A stretch of 64,000 nt of DNA. Source: Cryptosporangium arvum DSM 44712. GTDB lineage: Bacteria > Actinomycetota > Actinomycetes > Mycobacteriales > Cryptosporangiaceae. The notes below the pieces were generated by a model. That model did not search any database, was not told the DNA's origin, and saw only the letters and a list, made by a program, of their open reading frames with translations. Location of the stretch: the NCBI RefSeq assembly GCF_000585375.1, contig NZ_KK073874.1, forward strand, positions 2,170,001 through 2,234,000, given 5' to 3'. Each line of letters starts with the position of its first letter. Position 1 is the stretch's first letter. This document shows positions 1-7,947 of this stretch, one piece after another. A program made the translations under genes and the position numbers.

Positions 1-296
1 GTCCCGGCGGCGGCCTCGGCGACCGGCTGGAGGGCCTGGGTGAGGTCGAGCGCGCCCATCGGGCTCTCGGCCAGCGCGTCGACGAGATCCTGGCTGACCG
101 CGACCAGGAGCTGACCCTGGGCGGCGCCGGAGAAGCTGGCGAGGACACCCTGACCGACCAGACCACCGCTGTCCGGGACGACCTGCGGCTCACCGGCGGT
201 GAGCGGGTCGACCGCAGGCAGCAGCGGCAACGCCGCGGTGGCGGCGGCGCCGACCCGCGCGAGCACACTCGCCGCGGCCTCCGTGGATGCGGTCAA
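1..296 (-). CDS. fliN: FliN/FliY-type flagellar motor switch protein (5' part only)
   Basis: Only the first ~98 codons are inside the window; the gene runs off the left edge. The visible part (MTASTEAAASVLARV..., then LVGQGVLASFSGAAQGQLLV) resembles the CheC/FliY-like region that precedes the SpoA domain in larger actinobacterial FliN proteins, so the SpoA domain should lie outside. The start is a TTG that overlaps the fliM stop (TTGA, 293-296) and has a purine-rich Shine-Dalgarno site (GAGAGGA) about 10 nt upstream, which points to translational coupling. Identity rests on position after fliM plus this similarity. FliN forms the C-ring with FliM and FliG at the cytoplasmic face of the motor. 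Confidence 0.8.
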   Translation of the reverse strand, partial: MTASTEAAASVLARVGAAATAALPLLPAVDPLTAGEPQVVPDSGGLVGQGVLASFSGAAQGQLLVAVSQDLVDALAESPMGALDLTQALQPVAEAAAG

Positions 297-1249
297 CGCC
301 TGGCGTCCTCTCTCGGGGGATCGACGACCAGACACGCCAGCCGCGCCCCGTGGTTACCGGGGACGGCGTGGGCCAGCGTGATGCCGTTGGTGCTGACCGT
401 GAGGGGCCGGTTGACCGGGTGGCCGAGGGAGACCACGTCGCCCGGCTCGAGCGCGACGATCTGCTCCGGGTACATCTGGGTCGTGCCGAACCGCACGACC
501 ACCGGCAGCTTCGCGCCCAGCAGACCGCCGGTGAGGTTGCGCAGCGCCAGGTCCTTGGCCATCCGCTCGGCCGGGGTCAGCGCGGTCGCCTCGTCCGCCT
601 TCTGCAGCGCCTGCATCACCGCCGCGAACGGCAGGCACATCGTGGCGATGCACTCCTGGCTGCCGACCTTCATCTCCAGCGACACGACGACCATCGGGTC
701 CGACGGCGCCGCGGCCTGCGCGAACTGGGGGTTGTACTCGATCGCGCCCGCCTTCGGCTCGATCTTCTTGACGGTGTCGAACGAGTACCGGAACTCGCCC
801 AGGATCCGGTCGAGCAGCCCCCGGAACAGGACCGTCTCGATCTCTGAGAGCTCGCGCTGCGGCTGCGCCCCGCCCGGCCCGCCGAGCAGGTGGTCGATGC
901 ACGCCAGCGCCATGTCGACCGGGATCTCGAGCAGCGTGATGCCGGGCAGCGGGGAGAGCGTCACCATCGTGAGCAGCGTCGGGTTGCCGATCTGGGCGAT
1001 GTACTCGTCGTAGCTGAGCTGCTCGATCGAGACCAGGCTGACCTGGGAGATCGCCCGCAGGCTCGAGGTGAGCAGCGTCGTGTACTGCCGGGCGAACGTC
1101 TCGTAGGTCATCTGCAGCGTCCGGGCGTGCTCCCGGGACAGCTTCGTCGGCCGACGGAAGTCGTACGGCTGCGGACCGGCGCCCTTGGATCGCCGCGACA
1201 GCCGGCCGGCGGTGCGGGGGGCGCCGGCGGGCGCGGACGACGAAGTCAC
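293..1249 (-). CDS. fliM: Flagellar motor switch protein FliM
   Basis: FliM links FliG to FliN in the C-ring and normally receives CheY-P. The 318-residue protein has the CheC-like middle domain (about 45-235, with the LLGGPGG glycine motif) and a C-terminal SpoA domain (about 245-315, LGHPVNRPLTVSTNGI). The usual N-terminal CheY-binding peptide (EIDALL type) is not present: the first 35 residues are Ser/Ala/Arg-rich, and in-frame codons upstream of the GTG do not encode it. The GTG start is 9 nt after a FliA-like -10 element (separate entry), so this gene may head a transcript of its own. It follows fliL and overlaps fliN. Confidence 0.95.
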   Translation of the reverse strand: MTSSSAPAGAPRTAGRLSRRSKGAGPQPYDFRRPTKLSREHARTLQMTYETFARQYTTLLTSSLRAISQVSLVSIEQLSYDEYIAQIGNPTLLTMVTLSPLPGITLLEIPVDMALACIDHLLGGPGGAQPQRELSEIETVLFRGLLDRILGEFRYSFDTVKKIEPKAGAIEYNPQFAQAAAPSDPMVVVSLEMKVGSQECIATMCLPFAAVMQALQKADEATALTPAERMAKDLALRNLTGGLLGAKLPVVVRFGTTQMYPEQIVALEPGDVVSLGHPVNRPLTVSTNGITLAHAVPGNHGARLACLVVDPPREDARR

Positions 1250-1258
1250 GTCGGCCCG

Positions 1259-1284
1259 ATCGGACGTGAGCCTTGGTTTCTGAG
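1259..1284 (-). promoter_or_regulatory. Candidate FliA-type promoter for fliM
   Basis: On the minus strand CTCA is followed by 16 nt and then TCCGAT, one base away from GCCGAT. The hexamer ends 9 nt before the fliM GTG, the same spacing as at flgB and flbD, which implies a leaderless or nearly leaderless message. Pattern match only. Confidence 0.5.
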
Positions 1285-1325
1285 AAGAATGCCCTGTATG
1301 TGATTGTGAACGGCGATAGCGCTCG

Positions 1326-1790
1326 TCACTGGATGACGAACTCCGTGAAGTACACCGCCATCACGTATTCGAGTTTCTCCTCGGTGTAGGCCTTGACCAC
1401 CTTCTCGGTCAGCTCGGCCTTCTCCGCTTCGCGCTGCTTGTTCGTGGACAACTCGGCCACTTCCAGGTTGCTGAACTGCGAGATGACGATGTCCAGGGCC
1501 TTGCTGGTGTCCACGGCCTCGACGGCGTTCGTCGTGGTCTGGAGCGCGATGGCGATCTTCAGGTAGTGCCCGTCGGCCAGGTTGACCGTGATGGCCTCGG
1601 CCACCACGACGGCGCTCGGAGTCGGCTCGGGATGAGCGTTCTCCTCGCCGGAGTGGGCGAAGAAGGCGAAGTAGGCGCCGACGCCACCGCCGCCGAGCAC
1701 CACCACCGCGGCCACGATGATGATGATGAGCAGCTTCTTCTTGCCGCCCTTCTTCTTCTCGTCTTTTTCGTCCTTGTCGTCCTTAGCCAT
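1326..1790 (-). CDS. fliL: Flagellar basal body-associated protein FliL
   Basis: FliL is a single-pass membrane protein that surrounds the stator and supports motor torque. The 154-residue product has a short Lys/Asp/Glu-rich cytoplasmic N-terminus, one transmembrane helix (about 20-46, IIIIVAAVVVLGGGG) and an extracytoplasmic FliL domain with the typical end EYVMAVYFTEFVIQ. It lies between motB and fliM on the minus strand. The 85-nt gap to motB and 76-nt gap to fliM are large for this tightly packed cluster. The ATG start is the natural N-terminus because the charged segment directly precedes the membrane helix. Confidence 0.93.
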   Translation of the reverse strand: MAKDDKDEKDEKKKGGKKKLLIIIIVAAVVVLGGGGVGAYFAFFAHSGEENAHPEPTPSAVVVAEAITVNLADGHYLKIAIALQTTTNAVEAVDTSKALDIVISQFSNLEVAELSTNKQREAEKAELTEKVVKAYTEEKLEYVMAVYFTEFVIQ

Positions 1791-1875
1791 CGCACGTCCT
1801 GGTCGTCATTTTTCGCACTTTAGTGGTGTGAATCGGTCTCCGTCGAGCTATCGGGGCTCGTGGCGGACCGGGGCC

Positions 1876-2772
1876 TCAGATCGCTTTCGCGGCGGCCGGC
1901 AGCAGCGAGCTGGTGTCGTCGGGCAGATCGGAGAGCACGATGATCTCCACCCGGCGATTCAGCTTGACCGAGCGGACGTCGCTCGGGCTGATCAGCGGTT
2001 TCGTGCCGGCGAAGCCGACCGCTCGCAGCCGGTTGGCCGCGATGCCCTCGTTGCTGATCAGGTACCGCACGACCGCGCTGGCCCTGGCTGTGGACAGCTC
2101 CCAGGCCGACGGGTAGTTGCGCGTCGGCACCGGCAGCTGGTTGGTGTGGCCGTCGACCTCGATGTCGTTGGGCAGCGACTTGAGCGTGGGGCCGACGGCG
2201 TCCAGGATCTGCTGGCCGCCCGAACGCAGGATCGCGCTGTCGCCGGAGAACACCACCGAGCTCGTCACCACGGTGACGACCAGGCCACGCGAGTCGATCG
2301 TGAACGACGCGTCGCCTTCCAGGCCGCTCTTCTTCAGCGCGGCTTTGATCTTCTTCTCGGCCTCGGTGAGGTTCTGGGCCTCGGCCTCGGCGGCCAGCAT
2401 GCGGGTCTGGGCCTTGGCCAGTTCGGCCGCCGACACGGCTTTCTTGACCAGCGCCTGCTCGGACTCGGTCATCTGCCCGGCCGGGCCCGATCCGGCCGCC
2501 AGATCCAGCCCGGCGCTGTCCGAGGCGCTGCTCTGCAGGACCGAGCTCGAGCCCTGCAGCACGGCGTTGGTGCCGAACGCCTGGTTGAAGCCCTCCTGCA
2601 GCTGGATGACCTTCGTCTGGTCGACGTTGCTCATCGCGAAGAGCACCAGGAACAGGACCATGAGCAGCGTCATCATGTCCGAGTAGCTGACGAGCCACCT
2701 TTCGTGGTTCTCGTGCTCCTCGTGCTCTTCGTGCTTCTTGCGTTTGCCGCCCCCGTGGCCCCCGCCCGACAT
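1876..2772 (-). CDS. motB: Stator protein MotB
   Basis: MotB pairs with MotA to form the ion-driven stator and anchors it to peptidoglycan. The 298-residue protein has a His/Glu/Lys-rich N-terminus, one transmembrane helix carrying the conserved ion-binding aspartate (Asp32 in SYSDMMTLLMVLF), a plug/linker region and a C-terminal OmpA-like domain (about 165-285, DGHTNQLPV and RAVGFAGTKPL) that binds peptidoglycan. It starts 1 nt after the motA stop, so the pair is co-translated. The ion (H+ or Na+) cannot be decided by eye. Confidence 0.95.
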   Translation of the reverse strand: MSGGGHGGGKRKKHEEHEEHENHERWLVSYSDMMTLLMVLFLVLFAMSNVDQTKVIQLQEGFNQAFGTNAVLQGSSSVLQSSASDSAGLDLAAGSGPAGQMTESEQALVKKAVSAAELAKAQTRMLAAEAEAQNLTEAEKKIKAALKKSGLEGDASFTIDSRGLVVTVVTSSVVFSGDSAILRSGGQQILDAVGPTLKSLPNDIEVDGHTNQLPVPTRNYPSAWELSTARASAVVRYLISNEGIAANRLRAVGFAGTKPLISPSDVRSVKLNRRVEIIVLSDLPDDTSSLLPAAAKAI

Positions 2773-2773
2773 G

Positions 2774-3541
2774 TCAGGCGGCCGCCTTGGCGGGTGCCGG
2801 GTTCGGGAGCAGCGCCTTCAGCTTCTGGGCGACCAGACGCGGGTTCGCTCCGGCCTGGATCGCCATGATGCCCTCGATCGACAGGTTCATCTGGTCGACC
2901 TCGAGCTCGCTGACGCGCTTGACCCGCGAGGCGATCGGCAGCCACATCAGGTTCGACGACATCAGACCCCACAGGGTCGCGACGAACGCGGCCGCGATGA
3001 CGTGACCGAGTTTCTCCGGCTCGGCGAGGTTCTCCAGCGCGTGGATCAGACCCGTGGTGGTACCGATGATGCCGATCGTCGGTGCGTAGGAGCCCAGGTC
3101 GGTGAAGAACTTGGCCGCCGCCTTGTCCCGCTTCTTCTTCGCCTCGATCTGGCCCTCGAGGATCTCACGCAGCTCTTCCGGGTCGGTGCCGTCGACCGCG
3201 AGCTGGAGCCCGTCCTTGAGAAACGGGTCGTTGACCTCCTTGATCGCGTCCTCGAGCGCGAGCAGACCCTCTTTACGGGCCCGCTCGGCGAGCTTGACGA
3301 TCGTGTCGACCGACGCGCCGGCGTCGATCTTCTTCGCGGTCAGCGCGCCGATGAAGTTCTTCCCGAACGCGATCGTGTCCTGCATCGTCGCGCCGGTCAT
3401 CGAGGCGCAGATCGCACCGCCGAACACCAGCAGCAGCGGAGCGGGCAGAAAGATCGACCCGATGTGGCCGCCCTCGAGGATGATCGTGGTGAAGACGATC
3501 GCGAACGCCACCACGATCCCGATGATGCTTGCGGGGTCCAT
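2774..3541 (-). CDS. motA: Stator protein MotA
   Basis: This is the membrane stator subunit that converts ion flow into torque on FliG. The 255-residue protein has four membrane helices (about 3-22, 30-50, 152-172, 178-205) and a large cytoplasmic loop with the charged segments ARKEGLLALEDAI and DPEELREILEGQIEAKKK, typical of MotA/PomA. Its ATG overlaps the flbD stop by one base and its stop is 1 nt before motB, giving a compact flbD-motA-motB unit probably driven by the promoter at 3832-3857. Confidence 0.95.
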   Translation of the reverse strand: MDPASIIGIVVAFAIVFTTIILEGGHIGSIFLPAPLLLVFGGAICASMTGATMQDTIAFGKNFIGALTAKKIDAGASVDTIVKLAERARKEGLLALEDAIKEVNDPFLKDGLQLAVDGTDPEELREILEGQIEAKKKRDKAAAKFFTDLGSYAPTIGIIGTTTGLIHALENLAEPEKLGHVIAAAFVATLWGLMSSNLMWLPIASRVKRVSELEVDQMNLSIEGIMAIQAGANPRLVAQKLKALLPNPAPAKAAA

Positions 3542-3822
3542 CAGCGCTCCGGACGGTGCAGCGGGACGACGATCTGCGAGGCAGCGTCGTCCGTGGCGGT
3601 CAGGGTCGGGTTCTGCGGCTCGAGCACGGCTCGCTGGGCCTCGGCGATGACCGCGGCCCGGTACTGACGGATGAGCCGGGTGACGTCGGCCAACGACTCC
3701 AGGACGACGTACTTCGTGTTGTCCACGAGCGTGATGACCGTGTCGGGCGTGACGTCGGCGCGCTCGATCAAGTCCGGGTTCAGCGCGAACTCCTGGCCGT
3801 TCAGCCGCGTCAACACGATCAC
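3541..3822 (-). CDS. flbD: FlbD/SwrD-family flagellar protein
   Basis: This is a small soluble protein of the FlbD family (SwrD in Bacillus, reported there to increase flagellar torque). The 93 residues begin with the family signature MIVLTRLNGQEFALNPDLIE and contain TVITLVDNTKYVVLES; the remaining ~35 residues are a variable tail. Its position between flgE and motA is the usual one in Gram-positive flagellar clusters. The GTG start lies exactly 9 nt downstream of a FliA-like -10 box, so the message may be leaderless. Not to be confused with the unrelated Caulobacter response regulator FlbD. Confidence 0.9.
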   Translation of the reverse strand: MIVLTRLNGQEFALNPDLIERADVTPDTVITLVDNTKYVVLESLADVTRLIRQYRAAVIAEAQRAVLEPQNPTLTATDDAASQIVVPLHRPER

Positions 3823-3831
3823 ACCTGTGTC

Positions 3832-3857
3832 ATCGGCGGGTGGCGCGCGAGGGTGAG
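3832..3857 (-). promoter_or_regulatory. FliA-type promoter for flbD-motAB
   Basis: Minus strand CTCA, 16-nt spacer, GCCGAT: the best match of its kind in the window. It lies between the flgE hairpin and the flbD GTG, with only 9 nt from hexamer to start codon. Confidence 0.65.
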
Positions 3858-3869
3858 GAAACGGTGCAG

Positions 3870-3909
3870 GACGGGTGCGAGCCGGGCCCGTGCCCGTCCC
3901 GCACCCGTC
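3870..3909 (-). terminator. Hairpin after flgE (possible terminator)
   Basis: A perfect 10-bp inverted repeat (GACGGGTGCG ... CGCACCCGTC) encloses a 20-nt GC-rich loop directly downstream of the flgE stop and just upstream of the flbD promoter. There is no U-tract, so it would be a weak intrinsic terminator or a transcript-end stabiliser. The terminator-then-promoter order marks a transcription-unit boundary. Confidence 0.5.
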
Positions 3910-3912
3910 AGG

Positions 3913-5112
3913 TCACCGCTTGAGGTTGATCAGGTCGTTGAGCAGCTCGTCGGAGGTGCTGATGATCTTCGAGTTCGCCTGGAAGCCGCGCTGGGCGATG
4001 ATCAGGTTGGTGAACTCGCTGGCCAGGTCGACGTTCGACATCTCCAGCGTGCCGCCCATGATCGCGCCCCGGCTGCCGCCGCCGGGCGTCCCCATCTGGG
4101 GCACGCCGGAGTTGACGGTCGTGCGGAACATCGAGCCGCCGGCCTTCTCCAGACCGGCCGCGTTGTTGAACGACGCGAGCGCGATCTGGCCGAGCGGCTT
4201 GCGCAGGCCGTTGGTGAACGACCCGACGAGCTGGCCGTCCTTGGTGATCGAGAAGCCCTGCAGCGAGCCCATCGCGTAGCCGTCCTGCTTCTGCGGCGCG
4301 ACGGTCGTGGTGCCGGCGTAGTTCGTCAGGCCGGCGATGTCGACCGCGATGTCGCCGGCGGCGCCCGGGAACGTGAGGGTGGCCGGGTCGGGCGTGGTGC
4401 CGGTCGCGGAGAACGTGATGTCGCCGCCGTCGAAGTCGGTGGTGCCGTCGCTGACCTTCACCGCCCAGGTGTCGGTGGACGCGCCCTTGGTGAGCGTGAG
4501 CGTCAGCTCGGAGGCGTTGCCGGAGCCGTCGTAGACGGTCAGCGACGGGGTGATGACCGTGCCTTCCTTCGCGTCGCTCGGCAGGTTGCCGGAGAACGTC
4601 ACCTCGGTGCTCTGGGACGGCGCGAGCAGCGTGTTGATCGGCAGCGACATGTCGGTCGGGGTCGTGTTCGACGCGATGACCCCGTCGGCGTCGGCCACCC
4701 AGCCCTGGACGCGGGCGCCGTCGTTGGTGACCAGGCCGCCGTTCGCGTCGAACGAGAACGAGCCGGCCCTGGTGTAAAGGGTCTCGGCGCCGGTCTTCAC
4801 GGTGAAGAAGCCGTCGCCGCTGATCATCAGGTCGGTGCTGCGGCCGGTGGTCTGGGCCGAGCCCTGGGTGAAGTTCGTGGAGATGCCGGCGAGCTGGACA
4901 CCCAGGCCGACCTGGGCGGGGTTCGTCCCGCCCTGGACCGCTCCCTGCGGTGAGGCCGGTGCCTTGAGCATCTGGTTCAGCGTGTCCTGGAACACCGCCT
5001 GGCTCGACTTGAAGCCGGCCGTGTTGACGTTCGCGATGTTGTTCCCGGTCACGTCCATCATCTGCTGGTGGGCGCGGAGACCGCTGATACCGGAGAAGAG
5101 CGAGCGCAGCAT
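3913..5112 (-). CDS. flgE: Flagellar hook protein FlgE
   Basis: FlgE polymerises into the hook that joins rod and filament. The 399-residue product starts with the rod/hook signature MLRSLFSGISGLRAHQQMMD followed by GNNIANVNTAGFK, has the FlgE central domains (GDGFFTVKTG, YTRAGSFSFD) and ends with the heptad-rich FlgBB C-terminal helix (EFTNLIIAQRGFQANSKII). The reading frame stays open upstream into flgD sequence, but the ATG at 5112 is preceded by AAAGGAA 8 nt away and matches the family N-terminus. It follows flgD after 32 nt. Confidence 0.96.
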   Translation of the reverse strand: MLRSLFSGISGLRAHQQMMDVTGNNIANVNTAGFKSSQAVFQDTLNQMLKAPASPQGAVQGGTNPAQVGLGVQLAGISTNFTQGSAQTTGRSTDLMISGDGFFTVKTGAETLYTRAGSFSFDANGGLVTNDGARVQGWVADADGVIASNTTPTDMSLPINTLLAPSQSTEVTFSGNLPSDAKEGTVITPSLTVYDGSGNASELTLTLTKGASTDTWAVKVSDGTTDFDGGDITFSATGTTPDPATLTFPGAAGDIAVDIAGLTNYAGTTTVAPQKQDGYAMGSLQGFSITKDGQLVGSFTNGLRKPLGQIALASFNNAAGLEKAGGSMFRTTVNSGVPQMGTPGGGSRGAIMGGTLEMSNVDLASEFTNLIIAQRGFQANSKIISTSDELLNDLINLKR

Positions 5113-5144
5113 AGATCGGTTCCTTTGCTTCGGTAGCGCGGGCG

Positions 5145-5948
5145 CTAGGCGCCGGGGTCGGTGGCATCCGGCGCGGTGCCGGGTGTGGTCGGGCCGGGCG
5201 GCGTGGTCGGCGACGCGGTAGCGGGATCCGGGCTCCCGGTACTCACGCCCCCGGGAGCGGTCCCACCCGGGGCCGCGGTGCCGGGCGTCGTGGTTCCGGG
5301 TGTCGTGGTGCCCGGCGCCGTAGTGCCTGGCGCCGCGGTGCCGCCGGGCGCCGTCGTGCCCGGCGCCGTCGTGCCCGGCGACGTCGGGCCGCCCGGGGCG
5401 GTGGTGCCCGGGACCGTGGTGGGCAGCGGGGACTGGGGCGTGGTGGCGCCGGGCACCGCGTCGCCGATGGGCGTCACCATGTCTCCGGAGCCACCCGCCA
5501 CCGGCGACGTGCTGGTCGCCAGCCCGACCTTCCCGACCGCGGTGACGCTCGACATCGGGATCGACAACCCGTTCACGGTGACGCTCGGGTTCGAACCCAG
5601 CGTCGCGCCCTCGACCTTCCCGGTCACCGAGTTGCCGGTCGCGTCGGTGTAGGTCACGTCCTTGCCGACGAGGTTCGCCGCGCCGAGCGTCAGCTGCGCG
5701 GTGAGCATCTGCTGCTGCACCTCGGCCAGGTCCGTGAGCTTCTCGACCGTGGTGAACTGCGCGGTCTGCGCGACGAACTCGGTGCCCTGCGCCGGGTTCA
5801 TCGGGTCCTGGTACTTCAGCTGGGCGACGAGGAGCTTGAGGAACGCGTCCTTGTCCAGGTCGGCCGACGGCGGCTTCACCGGGGCGGCACCGAGCGCCTG
5901 GTTCAGCGTCGCGCCGACGTTGCTGGACTCCGAAAGCGGGGCGGTCAT
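5145..5948 (-). CDS. flgD: Hook-capping protein FlgD with Pro/Gly/Thr-rich tail
   Basis: FlgD caps the growing hook and guides FlgE assembly. The N-terminal ~70 residues carry the family core (DKDAFLKLLVAQLKYQDPMNP and FVAQTAQFTTVEKL); a shorter cap region with ATLGSNPSVTVNGLSIPMS follows. Roughly residues 155-267 form a low-complexity tail built from PGTTAPGTTAPGG-type repeats that is not part of the usual FlgD fold and may be disordered or surface-exposed. The ATG has GAGGAG 8 nt upstream; both lie within a potential long hairpin (5941-5985) that could limit translation. Confidence 0.9.
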   Translation of the reverse strand: MTAPLSESSNVGATLNQALGAAPVKPPSADLDKDAFLKLLVAQLKYQDPMNPAQGTEFVAQTAQFTTVEKLTDLAEVQQQMLTAQLTLGAANLVGKDVTYTDATGNSVTGKVEGATLGSNPSVTVNGLSIPMSSVTAVGKVGLATSTSPVAGGSGDMVTPIGDAVPGATTPQSPLPTTVPGTTAPGGPTSPGTTAPGTTAPGGTAAPGTTAPGTTTPGTTTPGTAAPGGTAPGGVSTGSPDPATASPTTPPGPTTPGTAPDATDPGA

Positions 5949-5985
5949 GACAGCTCCTCGCTACGCTCGCAGCCGTCATGACCGC
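5941..5985 (-). promoter_or_regulatory. Long inverted repeat covering the flgD start codon
   Basis: GCGGTCATGAC (5941-5951) and GTCATGACCGC (5975-5985) form a perfect 11-bp inverted repeat around 23 nt. In the mRNA the right arm contains the flgD ATG and the loop contains its GAGGAG ribosome site, so folding would hide the start. No experimental support. Confidence 0.5.
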
Positions 5986-6030
5986 GGGGCGACTCTGTTT
6001 CCCGGACCTCGCGCGAGCGCTCGCTCATGG

Positions 6031-7947
6031 CTACACCTGCAGGTCGAGAGCGTGGCGGCCGGCGCCGGTCGGCGTCGGCTCCGGGTATCCGCCCGGTCGC
6101 GGCGCGGCCGGGCGGCCGGTCTCGGCGCCGGGATCACCGGGCTGGCCGTTGCGGCCGGGCTGCCCACCGGGCCCCTGGCCGGTGGCCGCGAACTGGCGGT
6201 TCTGCTGGCCGGCGGGGGAGTCGCCGAAGTCGAACGCCGCCCCGCTGAACCCGGCGTCCTCGAGCTGCTGGCGCAGCTCGGGCAGCGCGGCCCTGAGCGT
6301 CTCCCTGGTCATCTCGTTCGCACCGCCGAAGTGCAGGTGGACCTGGCCGTTGCGGATCTCCGCGACGACGCTGATCGTGCCCAGGTCGTCGGGGCGCAGC
6401 TCCATCGCGATCCGGTGGACGCCGTCACCCTGCGTACGCAGCGGAATGATCTGCTCGGCCACTTGCGCGGCCGGCGGCGGGGGAGGCGCCTGGTCGGGTG
6501 CGTTCGCGCCGGTGAGGTCGAGCTGCTGGGGCTGGCTCACGTCCGGCGTGTGCAGCGGGGTGAACGCGGTCGCGTCCGGAGCCGCCGGTGCGTCGGCCGC
6601 GGCCAGCGCGTCGGTGAAGCCCTCCTCGCGGCCCCCCTCGGTGCCGCTCCCGGTACCGGCGTCGCCGGTGGTGCCCGGGCCGACGCCGAGCGCGCCCGGA
6701 ACGTAGCCGGGCAGGTCGATCGGCGCCGGGATCGGTCCGCCGGGCGCCGGGACCGGCGCCGCGGTGAGCACGGGGTCGGCCGCCAGAAACTGGTCGAGCT
6801 GCGCCGCGGTGGCCTGGACCGCCGCCACCTGGGCCGCGGCGTTCTGCGCGGCGGTGGCCTGGGTCGCGGCGAGTTCGGCGGGCGAGAGCTGCCGTCCGGA
6901 CTTCGTGACGACCGGTGGTCCACCCCCGGCCTCGAGGCCGGCCAGGCCGCTGAGATCGATGCCCTGGCCCAGGCCGGCCGCCTCACCGGTCGCACCGGCC
7001 CCGGGCGGGGCGGCACCGGGCCCACCGGCACTGGGCCCACCGGCACCGGGCCCACCGGCACTGGGCCCACCGGCACTGGGCCCACCGGCACCGGGCCCAC
7101 CGGCACCGGGAGCGCCGGCGCCGGGGATCCCCGCCCCGGGCGCGGGCGCCGCTCCGAGCCCGTCGCCGAGCGCACCCGCCTCGCCGAGCGCGCCGGTGAA
7201 CGCGGCCAGATCGACCTCGGCCAGCGACGCCGCGGCGGCCGCGCTGTCGGCGTTCGCGGTGATCGCCGCCTCGACCGCCGGCCGTGCCTCGGCCGCGCCG
7301 ACCACGGTCAGCTCCGGCAGCCCGAACGCGCGGGTGCTCGGCGAACCCCCGTCCGGGGGCGCCACGCCCGGTACGTCCGGTCCGGCGAGCCCGCGGAGCC
7401 CGGCCAGGCCGGTGAAGGTCGGCGACCCCTTCGCGTTCAACCCCAGCGTCGCGGGGTTCAGCACCGGCCCGGTCGCGATACCGCCCTCGCCCTCGGTGAC
7501 GACGCCGATGCCGATGACGGCGACCGGCGGGGCGTCGGCGCCGATGTCGCCGGTGGCGCCGGAGCCCAGCGCGAGCTGGCCGTGGGCGAGCAGCGCCGCG
7601 GGCAGCGCGAGCGCACCGGCGGTGTCCGACGGCGGCATTCCGGTCATCGTCGTGTGCCAGGCCTGGTTCAGCACCGCGCGCCGGCCGCTGTCCTCCTCCG
7701 GCGCCTTGCTGGGCTTCTGCTTGGTCTTCGGACCTTCCGAGGAGTCCTGCTCGGAGATCGTCGTGTCGTCGGCGCCCTTGCTGCCCGAGGCCGCCTGGAG
7801 CGCGGAGACGAACCGTTCGTCGTCGTCCTGGCCCTGCCGGGGGCCGTTGTCGCTGCCCATCTCACCGGCCGGCCGGGCGGGAGTGGTGTTGGTCGCGGCC
7901 ATCAACGACATGGTCGACTGGGACGCGGGAAGGGGAGAGATGCTCAC
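6031..7947 (-). CDS. fliK: Flagellar hook-length control protein FliK
   Basis: FliK is a secreted molecular ruler that ends hook growth by switching FlhB specificity. The 638-residue protein is mostly Ala/Gly/Pro-rich and probably extended. The conserved FliK C-terminal domain lies near residues 520-590 (HRIAMELRPDDLGTISVVAE and GQVHLHFGGANEMTRETL), followed by a Gln/Gly/Pro-rich tail. A 15-nt repeat (7021-7110) encodes GAGGP/SAGGP units in the middle of the ruler. The GTG start overlaps the stop of the upstream hydrolase gene (GTGA). Confidence 0.9.
   Translation of the reverse strand: MSISPLPASQSTMSLMAATNTTPARPAGEMGSDNGPRQGQDDDERFVSALQAASGSKGADDTTISEQDSSEGPKTKQKPSKAPEEDSGRRAVLNQAWHTTMTGMPPSDTAGALALPAALLAHGQLALGSGATGDIGADAPPVAVIGIGVVTEGEGGIATGPVLNPATLGLNAKGSPTFTGLAGLRGLAGPDVPGVAPPDGGSPSTRAFGLPELTVVGAAEARPAVEAAITANADSAAAAASLAEVDLAAFTGALGEAGALGDGLGAAPAPGAGIPGAGAPGAGGPGAGGPSAGGPSAGGPGAGGPSAGGPGAAPPGAGATGEAAGLGQGIDLSGLAGLEAGGGPPVVTKSGRQLSPAELAATQATAAQNAAAQVAAVQATAAQLDQFLAADPVLTAAPVPAPGGPIPAPIDLPGYVPGALGVGPGTTGDAGTGSGTEGGREEGFTDALAAADAPAAPDATAFTPLHTPDVSQPQQLDLTGANAPDQAPPPPPAAQVAEQIIPLRTQGDGVHRIAMELRPDDLGTISVVAEIRNGQVHLHFGGANEMTRETLRAALPELRQQLEDAGFSGAAFDFGDSPAGQQNRQFAATGQGPGGQPGRNGQPGDPGAETGRPAAPRPGGYPEPTPTGAGRHALDLQV
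7021..7110 (-). repeat. Six 15-nt tandem repeats inside fliK
   Basis: Six copies of a 15-nt unit (CCCACCGGCACTGGG and a one-base variant on the plus strand) encode Gly-Ala/Ser-Gly-Gly-Pro pentapeptides. Copy-number slippage would keep the frame and change the FliK ruler length by five residues per unit. Confidence 0.85.

Noticed and set aside
1791-1875. FliA-type promoter before fliL
   Set aside because: CCGAT-like boxes are present but no CTCA lies 15-17 nt upstream.
3541-3822. FlbD as the Caulobacter-type sigma-54 response regulator
   Set aside because: At 93 residues with the MIVLTRLNG start it belongs to the small FlbD/SwrD family; there are no receiver, AAA+ or HTH domains.
7021-7110. 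CRISPR-like array in fliK, and similar short arrays at 29908 and 63043
   Set aside because: Units are directly adjacent without spacers and, in fliK and the membrane protein, encode peptide repeats; no cas genes.
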